Shown here: positions 55,424 to 64,000 of the stretch, in pieces
Numbering within the stretch: the stretch's first letter is position 1
Layout: every line of letters starts with the position of its first letter
From: Heterocephalus glaber
Taxonomy: Eukaryota; Chordata; Mammalia; Rodentia; Bathyergidae
Assembly: GCF_000247695.1 (NCBI RefSeq)
Contig: NW_004624842.1
Span: 5,225,108-5,289,107, forward strand
Reading direction: 5' to 3'
Length of the DNA stretch: 64,000 nt
Made by a program: the position numbers and the translations under genes
The notes under the pieces: generated by a model
Told to the model about the DNA's origin: nothing
What the model saw: only the letters and a program-made list of their open reading frames with translations
The model's database searches: none

Positions 55424-57376
55424 TTTTTAAAAAAGTGAAAACTCAGTTCAAGAGACTCAGGACAACAAGTTTAGGTCACAGGGAAAAAAGCTAATATAAA
55501 GTAACAGAAACAACTCAGTTTTCTGGCATCAGATTCTTCTGCATTCCACAACTGTACTTTCAAGCACTGCCTACATGTCCCTAAGTCTCAGTAACTTATA
55601 AAACAAGAAAACCACCACCTACCTCTCAAATTACTGTGAAAATGAAATAAATTTATGTAGAGCATTCAGTACACTATGCCTGGCAATACAGTAGACACTA
55701 TAAATAATTAATTTAACATTTTCTGAAAAATCTAGCCTTTAAGAGAAATCTAAAACAAACATAGAAATTACCTAACCCCAATTTACTGAGGCACCGGTGC
55801 TTGTCAGGGTGTTGCCCCTGCATTATATGCCTTTCAGTCTGTTAACTTGTCTCTCTTACCCGCCCCCCAATACTGCCAGCTTTCAGCTCTCACCTCCTTT
55901 CCTTTTTTATTTGCTGTTTTTAATCTTAAGGGGGGTTAGAAACCAGATTGCTATGATGATACATAAAAATAAGAATAAATCAGCACCACTGTAAGGGCTA
56001 AGGATGACAATGATTTGTTTCCTTGTTTTTTAGTTGGGCTCTGGAATAATGAGGCTGTTAGATAAATAAGCTATGTATTTTATGCATACCTGTGTATTAT
56101 ATCCTTATATATATGGAATCATTCATATTTTAAAATAGTCAAAAGTGAAATTTTTTCACAAGGTAGGAAAAATAAGATCCAACTTTGATACCCAGGCGAT
56201 GGAAAGGCTGGAAGCTACAGAACTTTAATAAGAAAAAAAGAAATGGCAGTAACAACCCAGAAATTCAGAGTAGGAAGGAAGGTTGGAGCATGATAATGTG
56301 AAGTTCAAGAGACAAGATTCCTCTGATGCATACCTCAGGCAGACAGAGGAAAGAAAAAATGCCCTTGTCCATTGTTACATCACTAGCAAAGACAGAGAGC
56401 AAGACGGTAGGAAAACTGCAATGACTGGGGCCTTCAATAACATAGTGGCTACAGCTTAACTGCCTTTTTCACTAGCAGCTTGGAGGGCTGGGAGCAGAAG
56501 ATACCTAGGGCCACAATAGGAATAGCTTTCTTCTTCCCCAATGCCAGTAGGGAACAAGACAACATCTCAGGAGTGAATGCAGAATCATGTTATGATGGGC
56601 TCTTGGAAACTGTTTTAGTATCTATGCCAGGAGTGGCCTTGCAACTTGGGTGCCTGAATGCATTTAAACCTGCACTCTGTAGCCCATATGCTGCAAACTG
56701 TGGTTGCCAGTGCTGCCTGAATTTGCCACCTGACCCCTGCAATCTTTTTCCTTACAAACAGATTGAGCTGTGAGTAGGGCACCAGAGGAAGAAGAGGACA
56801 TTGGAGAAGATTTATAGCACAAATTCCTAAAGGAAAACCTTTCCTTGTCACCTTTGGTAAGTAAAGTGGCAAAAAGGTCAGGGACTGAAATGCTGCAAGG
56901 TAATTATAATGCTTTCTCTTTACTTTCTGGTTTCTTTCATGCTCCTTTACAATTCACAAAATTTTCCAACTTGCACTTCTCTTTTTGATTCTCTACAACA
57001 TCCTTGCAGAGCTGGTGCACATATGAAAGCCCTACTCTATCACTCAATCCCCACCACTATTCAGGATCACACTATGCAGGAGTGAAGAACTCTATCACTT
57101 CTTTAAGCTGACCTCCAGGCTTGGCAGGTCACGGGAGAGACTGAAGTCAGAAAGTCTGTGAGGCCTGTGGGGTCACATTAAAAAAAAAAAAAGCATATGG
57201 AAGTAAAGGTATCACTGCCAGGTCCAGGATACCTCTACTAGAAAGGAGTTGGCAGAAACAAGAAGCCTGCTTGGCCGTATTCATGGCAAATGATACCAGA
57301 CATTTACTGACAACTCCACGAAAGTGTTCTCAATCCCCTCTCAGAATAGGAGGCCACCTTTGCTAAGAGTCATTCT

Positions 57377-57461
57377 GGGGCCAGGGATTTAGCTCAGTGG
57401 TTCCGCCGCCTGCCTTGCAAGCACAAGGACTGGAGTTCGATCCCCAGTACCAAAAAAAAAA
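57377..57461 (+). mobile_element. ID SINE with target duplication
   Basis: ggggccagggatttagctca ... gttcgatccccagtacc; agtcattct on both sides. Confidence 0.94.
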
Positions 57462-57758
57462 AGTCATTCTCTTAGATATAAAGTAGATTAATGACCAGTA
57501 TGCTATCTGTACTAAGTGTAAAAGTAGTCCCCAAACTAGTTACTCTACCTGTGTCTTAGCCCAAGCTTGCCCAGAATTTGTCAACTTACCAGTACCAAGG
57601 CGGAGCTTAGCCAGCTATTTCCTCTTTTGGGTTATCAGGTCAGCAGCAGCTGCCTCTGGGAAGAGGGCTTACCTGTAACAAACAGAGAAGTCCATTAGGG
57701 GTTCTACATAAACAGACATTTACTTAGGATAATATAGGCATTCAAAGTTCCTGCTCTC

Positions 57759-57785
57759 GGGCGGGGATTTAGCTCAGTGGTTCCT
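57759..57785 (+). mobile_element. Remnant of an ID SINE (head only)
   Basis: Only gggcggggatttagctcag and tggttcc remain, between gttcctgctctc and gttcctgttctctc. Likely a deletion product. Confidence 0.75.
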
Positions 57786-57873
57786 GTTCTCTCATATACT
57801 GCACCCTAGTGAAAGGCACTTTATTAAATATACCATTTCAGATAGGGCTAAGTGCCATAAAGAAGATTAAAGC

Positions 57874-57974
57874 AGGGCCTGGGATTTAGCTCAGTGGTTC
57901 CGCCACCTGCCTCGCAAGTGGAAGGACCCGAGTTTGATCCCCGGTACCAAAATCAAAAAAAAAAAACAAAAAAA
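57874..57974 (+). mobile_element. ID SINE with target duplication
   Basis: gggcctgggatttagctcag ... gtttgatccccggtacc; aagaagattaaagcagg on both sides. Confidence 0.95.
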
Positions 57975-58009
57975 AGAAGATTAAAGCAGGGTAAGGAAAG
58001 AAAAAATGG

Positions 58010-58240
58010 CAAGGGGTAAGAGGACCATCTAATCCAGATAAAATGGTCAGGGAAGGCCTTTCCAAAAGATGACATCAGACAGAAACTTGAATAAAGTGAG
58101 AGGGTAGGACATACAAAATCCTGAAGGATGAGTATCCCAAAGAGGGCAACATCAAGTGTAGACTCTAAGCCAGTAACAGGTAGGCAAGAATAAGGCTCAG
58201 TATGTTAACCTAGCTGGAACAATCTTTCAAGCACTCTGAT
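58010..58240 (-). repeat. L2 fossil
   Basis: ggtcagggaaggcctttcca, agatgacatcagacagaaac, tgaaggatgagtatcc match reverse L2. Confidence 0.7.
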
Positions 58241-58369
58241 ATTGACCTCAGGTTTCTAGGATTACACCACTCTTCCCCTCTGTTGGATGAGAATGGTTAA
58301 GAACAGATCAATTTCCAGGAATGTGGGATGGAGAGAGAAGTGCAAAGAGAAGTGCAGTGCATGCTAGGT

Positions 58370-58615
58370 ACTATTGCCACTCTTTTGTTTCTATTAACTC
58401 ATTTAATCTTTGAAGCAATCTTATAAAGGTCAGTGTCTATTATAGTCTCTATTTTACCAGTAAGGAAAATGAAGCACAGAAAAATTAAGTAAATCTGCCC
58501 AAGCCTCACAGCTAGTACTCACTTTGGCAGCACACATACCAGCCTAATAAAATGTGGAGCTGAGTCTTGAACCCAGGAAGTCCAACTCCAGAAGCTTGCC
58601 TCTTAACCACACATT
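58370..58615 (-). repeat. MIR fossil (interrupted)
   Basis: ctcatttaatctttgaagca, agtaaggaaaatgaagcaca, gcctcacagctagta, then after a 36-bp insertion gtggagctgagtcttgaacc. The insertion is a U6 fragment. Confidence 0.82.
58515..58553 (+). pseudogene. U6 snRNA 5'-end fragment inserted in a MIR
   Basis: The 25 bases 58515-58539 match the start of U6 snRNA at 21 of 25 positions (gtactcactttggcagcac versus gtgctcgcttcggcagcac for the first 19). Two of the changes are CpG to TpG/CpA decay. A short A-rich end follows, then the MIR resumes. Not functional. Confidence 0.65.
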
Positions 58616-58755
58616 ATACTTTCCACTTCTCAAAAACAGAAGAAAGCAAGCAGGAAACATGTTCTCTAGTTCTAGCTGACAGGGTTTGGAGCTTCCCCAC
58701 TCCTTTGCAAGTAAGCCTGACATCTCCATTTTCTTGCAGTTCCAGGCTTTTGTGT

Positions 58756-58955
58756 ATGTTGCGGGGGGGGGGGGGGGTTTACAGAGACTGAATCCAGGGC
58801 CTTTGCACTGAGCTACATCCCCAGCCCTTTTTTATTTTTTTGAGAAGGTTTCACTAAATCCCTTAAATTGTCCAGGATAGGCATGAACTGAGATCTTCCT
58901 GCCTCAGCCTTCTTGAGTGCTAGGGTTACAGGTGTGCACTACCATGCCCAGCTCA
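58756..58955 (-). mobile_element. B1-ID composite SINE (old)
   Basis: On the minus strand a B1 (58955-58830) runs into an ID-like end (58829-58777), then a long poly-C (poly-G on the plus strand, about 58761-58777). Both parts are diverged. Confidence 0.7.
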
Positions 58956-59094
58956 GGCTTTTTACTGCATACAAATTGAAGGACTCAAGTCTATCAGCCT
59001 TTAGCCAGGTGGTTCCAGAGACTTCTCTAATCTCAAAGTACTGTGATGCAAAGCTATGGGGAAAACAACAGCAATTTAACAGCCACTAACATTT

Positions 59095-59300
59095 ACTATA
59101 CACCTGAAAATAGACTAGGTAAAGGAGAATAGAAGGAAAAAAATGGAAACAAAGCTTTTGTAAATAAGGGGAAGTGGGGTTGAAGGGAAGGGAATGGAGA
59201 AAAAAGAATCAAGATATATCACGTACAGGTACAAATTCCCTATGATGAATGCTACCATTATGTATATCTAAAATGTAACAATAAAAATTTTTTAAAAAGA
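59095..59300 (+). mobile_element. L1 3'UTR fragment
   Basis: gggaagtggggttgaagg, aagatatatcacgtacagg, atctaaaatgtaacaataaa: same 3' end as the L1 at 35348. Confidence 0.78.
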
Positions 59301-59304
59301 AAAT

Positions 59305-59416
59305 AGCCAGGCATGGTGGTGGCACAATCTGTAATCCCAACATTCTGAGTGACTGAGGCAGGAGGATGGCAAGTTCAAGCCCAACCTGGAACTTAGTGAG
59401 ATCCTGTCTCAAAACA
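59305..59416 (+). mobile_element. B1-type SINE, short
   Basis: agccaggcatggtggtggca, cattctgagtgactgaggca, ggaacttagtgagatcctgt. It lacks the doubled block. Confidence 0.88.
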
Positions 59417-59559
59417 ATTCCTATACTGCCAATACAGGGATTTTGTGAGAAATCTGATGACAGGTGAGGAAACGCGGAGTTTGGATGGGAGACTCCCACC
59501 CAGGTCTATAACAGGTCCTATCAGCTGAAAAACACTGTCACCCCTGAGCCTTCCATCCA

Positions 59560-59900
59560 ATCAAGAAATATTTCTTGAGATTGCCTTCCCGGTCAGCCTT
59601 ACTGTGTAAACAGGCGAGTTAGGGGTTGTGGAAAATGCAAAGTGACCGAGAACAGAACTTATTCTTAGGCAGATTGCAACCCAGGGTGAGACCATATCAA
59701 CTATCTGAGACTATTAGGCAGGATTAAACAATTTAAATAATTTTATGTATTACAAAAAATGGACAATGAAATTAAGTTTGATGTGGGGTGGCCTCAGAAA
59801 CTCCACAGAGGAGTGAAGATTTAAGGCCTTGATGGAGGAAGACACAATTACAATACTAATATAACAGGCAGCTAAGTTAGACAAAAATTAGTATACAGTC
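59560..59900 (-). repeat. Possible L2 fossil
   Basis: atttcttgagattgccttcc, ggggtggcctcagaaactcc, gaagatttaaggccttg: weak match to reverse L2. Confidence 0.4.
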
Positions 59901-60009
59901 AGAAAGGAACTGGGCTCTTAAGAAAGTCAGTGGAAAAATAAAGACATCAGAATTGTGACTGGAGGTACATGTGAAGACCAGGCCTTAAGATAAAGATGTA
60001 ATGACCTGA

Positions 60010-60078
60010 GGCCTGAGATTTAGCTCAGTGGCACTGCACCTGCCTCTCAAGCACAAGGTCCTGAGTTTGGGGGTGGGG
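60010..60078 (+). mobile_element. ID SINE, 3' end lost
   Basis: ggcctgagatttagctcagt ... aaggtcctgagtttgg; the B box is cut off by a G-rich run. Confidence 0.88.
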
Positions 60079-60364
60079 GAGTATGCAATGACCAGACCTA
60101 CATGCCCCCCTAAGAGATAAACAGTAACTTGGAATTGTATTATAATTGGTATTACCTGGTCCAGCAAAGTCCAGATAGACATCAAGCACCCAAGTGAGTG
60201 ACCAGAGCATCTAGACCCATTTGTTCTTTTTTTTTTTTAGACCCATCTGTTCTTAAAGATGCCTTTGTTCTTTCCATGTACCCTTTGCCACTTGACCTGC
60301 TTCCCTATTGGATCAATATTAGCTAAGTAGCTATACTTGTAATCTTATTGGTTGATTATAGTTT

Positions 60365-60444
60365 GTTTTGGTACTGGGGATTGAACTCAGGACCTTACAC
60401 TTGCAAGGCAGGCAGTGGAACCACTGAGCTAAATCCCCAGCCCT
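60365..60444 (-). mobile_element. ID SINE
   Basis: gttttggtactggggattg ... gagctaaatccccagccc; sense relative to RALY. Confidence 0.88.
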
Positions 60445-60896
60445 TTATATTTTTTTTATATTTGTCCCATTTATTACCTTAAAACTTTGGGTTATACTGC
60501 TGCTCAACTGGCTTATTAGCCCTAAATTTAGCCCTAAATTTATCTAGCCTATCTTATCCCCCTTAAAAACTGAGAACATCAAGATACAGGGAACAAAAGT
60601 AATTTTCACGATTTGCAGAGAGACGTCCAACTGTTAGCTTTTACAACATCCAGATCCAGACCCCCTTGGATGCCTGTAAGTCTCCAGTCATTATCCTAAA
60701 CCTGCAGCCACCTCAGATTCCCGGGAAAGAAGAGCCTTGCAGACCACCCCATGATTTGGTCTCCATGTCTTACAAGAAAGTTACTTCAGGAGAGAAACCA
60801 AGGCTTCCCCCCATCTTCCCCCCTTCTGCCCATCTAATGAGCAGAACCCATCATCTCATGATAGGAACCAGAACAATCCCCTCAAACGATGATGGC

Positions 60897-61302
60897 TGTC
60901 TTACTTTTCTCATTGCGGAGATAAAACACCTGACACCCAAAGTTAAAGGGGTAAAGGTTTATTTAGCTCCCAGTTTGTAGAAGTTTCAGTCCATAACTGG
61001 CTGGCTCCAAGGGAAGGTGGCATGGCGGACAGGCACTGCAAAGGAGAAACAGTTCACAGCAAGCAGAAGGTAGCAAAGCAATCAGGGAACCTTAAGCAGC
61101 TTTTATCTGCCCCTTTTATATTCTACCTAGGCTACTAGGATTAGGGCAGTACCAAACCAATCAGTGGACTGATTTAGTAACCACCCTTAATCCTACCACT
61201 TTACCATGAATCAATCACATACTCTAGATTCAGCCACCTCTGAAAAAGCCCCACCTATGACTCGATGAGGCTTTGGGGGGACATCTAGACACAAGCATAA
61301 CA
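60897..61302 (-). mobile_element. MaLR-like solo LTR (copy C)
   Basis: On the minus strand it begins tgttatgcttgtgtctagat, has ctgggagctaaataaacc and ends gagaaaagtaagaca. Longest of the three copies (406 bp). Sits inside another LTR-like sequence. Confidence 0.78.
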
Positions 61303-61600
61303 TTCCCCCAGAACCCTGCACAATCAGTCTGGAGATATGGCTCAACTAGACCACAATTTGACCAGGATTACCTATAGTGCCAGCTATGCTAACCTCAACC
61401 CTTGACTTTGTTCCCCTTTTCTATAAAACCCCAAAACTTTTGTCAGGCCCTCAATCAAAGACAGATCTTGAATCTCATCTGTGTTTCCCAGCCTGGCGCT
61501 GCTGATTAAATCTCCCGTCTTGGGTTTTCCCACTGCTCATCTCCTTGGTTGGTATTATGGTACTGGTGGCCAATCCTGATCTGATAGGACCCCAGGAGCT
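61303..61600 (+). mobile_element. Possible retroviral LTR remnant
   Basis: A TATA-like element in ccttttctataaaacccc is followed by gctgattaaatctcccg (variant poly(A) signal). This spacing is what an LTR U3-R-U5 shows, but the family is not identified; the left part may lie at 60600-60896, beyond the inserted copy C. No coding sequence seen. Confidence 0.4.
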
Positions 61601-62602
61601 GGCCTTTTGCCCTAAGCTCTGGGAACACTTTTACTCCAAAGCCTATGTGCATTCCCTTACTTTATGGACTGCCTTACTTCATTAAAGTATAACATGAAAG
61701 CAGCACCTGATAAACTCTAAAGTTCTTTCTATCTTAAAATTCAACTATTTGATTTATGGGAAAGGGGACTGCCTGTTTCTATGTCTTTCCCTCAAGACTT
61801 GATCTTATGGCAGAGTTAGGGTCTTATTACCAGTAAAAACCCAAGCACCTAACTCCCAGCTTAGCAGACAGGGGGATACTAAGTATGTGGAGAACATGTG
61901 AACGAATGAACAAATGAAAAAAAACTAACACCCGTCCCATCAATCTTTGTTCTGAGGAATAGAAGTTCTAAAATTTCAAGCTCTATGTTCTGACTCTCAG
62001 CCTCATAATCTATATCAATCTCAAAGAGCTACTAATCTGTTAGTTGAAGGTGTCCTTTTCCCACTGTTGTTTTCATGAGGTAGAGAAAAAGAAAGAAGAC
62101 AAGATGGGAAGTTGCATAAGGAGCAAAGTAAAGAGAGGAAGAGAAAAGAGCTAAAAGGAGAGAGGTTAAGGAAGGAGACAAAAAAAGGGATACTGGATAG
62201 GACCAAAATGTCTGAGGCCTAGACTTTGGAAAAGGTTTCTTTTTCCTCTTGGTTTAAAAACCAAGAATTTTTAAGAGTACCAGAATTTCCTTTTTGTAAA
62301 CAAAAGGAACCTGCCTGTCCAAACCCCAGACCAACTCTTTCAGTAGGAGGTAACAACAAGCTCCTCAGAATTTGGTTCTGTCTCAGCCAACCCTAGCCTG
62401 GTATAGGCTGAAAGCCTGGAGAGGTAGAAAGACAAGTAGGTTCTTCTTCTATGTCACTGCTTCTTTCCAAGGTTATTACATATTAATAAACTCTAGGAGT
62501 CAATCCTTCCTTATGGATAAGGGGAAACAATCATGTTCTGGAACCTTCTCCACATCTTGTCACAAAAGCTTTACTGAAGCCTAAAAACAGACAGGCAGAC
62601 AC

Positions 62603-62620
62603 AGACACACACACACACAC
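62603..62620. repeat. (CA)n run
   Basis: cacagacacacacacacac: short dinucleotide repeat. Confidence 0.85.
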
Positions 62621-63124
62621 CACGACCCTGGTCTGGTGAATTTCTTAAATATGTACAAGTGAACTGGGGTAAAAATGTGGATGGAGGAGCCAGGGTCCCT
62701 TTGGAACTCTACATCTACAGATCAGCTCATTTTTAAGCCTGACCTGCACATTATATAAATGTTTCTTTACTAAAAGTAGTGAAAAAAGTGTCCCCAGAGG
62801 CCTGAATTTGGAACACAGAATATCCAGATTCATTCTATTGGGATTCATTTGCCACCTGCCAGAAAAGCCCATAAAAAATGGAAAAATGAATTTATTTACA
62901 ATTGACCAAACAAAGAAGGCAGGTGGCCCACCCCCTTTCAGAATGAAGTACTTTAACTTATAGGAGGGATAAAACAAAAGCCAGAAAATAATGTGCATAT
63001 GCAGATTTACAGAGACTTTGGCCCATCAGTGAGCCAAGAAAAAATGTTGAAAATCTGGTTCTGTTGAATAAGGGTAGAAATGTCCTCTCAACAAAGGATA
63101 GATAAATCAGTTTAGCAACTTCTC

Positions 63125-63255
63125 CTTTCAAGGGCATTGGGCTGAGAGTCAGAAAATCTAAAGCCTAGCTCCAGCTTTGCCTCTAATTCACTGTGTGACT
63201 GAACAAAACTTAGTTTTCAGATCTGTAAAATGAGGGTGATCCTACCTCTTTCTGA
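63125..63255 (+). repeat. MIR fossil
   Basis: gggctgagagtcagaaaatc, ctagctccagctttgcctct, cactgtgtgactgaacaaa, cagatctgtaaaatgagggt. Confidence 0.88.
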
Positions 63256-63580
63256 AGAATCAAAGAACACTGATAAAAACAAGTTAACATTTAAATCTAT
63301 GGTTTGATAGGAAGCAATAAGGAAGGAATAAGAAGATGGCCTCTATAATAAGCTATATCACCTTTTCAGTTACAGGAATTAACTAACTCTGGGTGAAAGA
63401 ATTAGGAAGTGCTACTGCAGACAGTGGCACTGTTTGTACCTCCATGAAGACAGGAACCAACCCAAACCAGAAAAAACTAATAAAACTACGTGCACACAAA
63501 TCTCAACAGATGCAAGTAGAGAGAACCAAAGAACCACTAAAAATCATATATTATTCAGGAAAAATAACAGAAAGGTCATA

Positions 63581-63797
63581 CAGCAATACGTTGGTACACT
63601 CAACTGCTTTCAAACACACTGAATTTGATATTCGACACATTTTGGCACAAAAATTTTGTCCTTGTTTTATGTTTGGTACTTCACATGTCTGTGAACTTGT
63701 CTGTGTCGATTGGCTCATGACTTGCTATCCTTTCCAGCCAAAACAATGTGGTTCTCACCAATTAACGATAAAGATTGAGGTACTTATTGTACCACTG
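63581..63797. mobile_element. TA-flanked mariner-like MITE, copy 2
   Basis: Starts cagcaatacgttggtacac, ends attgtaccactg; TA on both sides (63579-63580 and 63798-63799). Shares aaaattttgtc, gtttggtact and tctgtgtcgat/cactgtcaact positions with copy 1. Confidence 0.75.
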
Positions 63798-63835
63798 TAA
63801 TGACCACAATATTTCGGTAAAAAGCTCAGGCTCTA

Positions 63836-63990
63836 GCCGGGCATGGTGGCGCACACCTGTAATCCCAGCACTCGGGAGGCTGAGGCAGGAGGATCACCTC
63901 GAGTTTGAGGCCAGCTAGGCTACATAGTGAGTTCAGGGCCAGCCTGAACCACAAAGGGAGACCCTGCCTCAAAACACCAAAAATAAAAGT
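63836..63990 (+). mobile_element. B1-type SINE
   Basis: agccgggcatggtggcgcac, cagcactcgggaggctgagg, ggctacatagtgagttcagg then gccagcctgaaccacaaag. Among the best preserved B1 copies. The window ends in gtggggcggggg, possibly the start of an ID. Confidence 0.94.
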
Positions 63991-64000
63991 GGGGCGGGGG

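Larger units (their letters stand above)
55251..64000 (-). other. RALY upstream intron, distal part
   Basis: No exon or promoter recognised up to the end of the window. 55430-57370 has only low-grade repeats; 61620-63120 shows nothing I recognise. Confidence 0.55.

Noticed and set aside
60666..60980. 104-aa open frame near a possible LTR
   Set aside because: It runs from LTR-like flank into copy C of a solo LTR; no retroviral domain seen.

Overview
The window is a piece of a rodent chromosome carrying the 3' halves of two convergent housekeeping genes, EIF2S2 (plus strand) and RALY (minus strand). Both were recognised from their translated exons and GT-AG splice junctions. Their neighbouring, tail-to-tail arrangement matches the conserved mammalian RALY-EIF2S2-ASIP segment (human 20q11.2). 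A rodent source is indicated by many tRNA-derived ID-type SINEs (GGGGATTTAGCTCAGTGG head, GTTCGATCCC box, GGTACC-A(n) tail) together with monomeric B1-type 7SL SINEs and fused B1-ID units. The exact ID tail suggests a lineage outside the mouse/rat group, perhaps the beaver/kangaroo-rat/gopher group, but I cannot prove that from sequence alone.

Layout: 1-7210 holds the last five coding exons and 3'UTR of EIF2S2; the earlier exons lie to the left of the window. 7210-12457 is a gene-free stretch between the two 3' ends. 12458-20304 holds the RALY 3'UTR exon and all seven RALY coding exons (966 nt of CDS, 321 aa). 20305-64000 contains no recognisable exon and is best read as the long intron upstream of the first coding exon of RALY; its 5'UTR exons and promoter were not found and probably lie to the right. 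A 100-N assembly gap sits at 18416-18515, in a RALY intron, between an ID tail and a GT microsatellite.

The two genes act at different steps of gene expression: eIF2-beta belongs to the eIF2 ternary complex that brings initiator tRNA to the 40S ribosome, and RALY is a nuclear hnRNP C-like RNA-binding protein. Nothing suggests they are co-regulated beyond sharing a termination zone.

Most of the remaining sequence is transposon-derived: ID and B1 SINEs, MIR and L2 fossils, 5'-truncated L1s, MaLR-like solo LTRs, two copies of a TA-flanked (mariner-like) MITE, two copies of a hAT-like MITE with 8-bp target duplications, and a U6 snRNA fragment inside a MIR. I found no CRISPR array, no intact tRNA or rRNA gene, and no evidence of a novel functional system. 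The most interesting observations concern RALY's expanded glycine tract and possible alternative C-terminus, the nested transposon stack at 25-27 kb, and the antisense orientation bias of ID elements.
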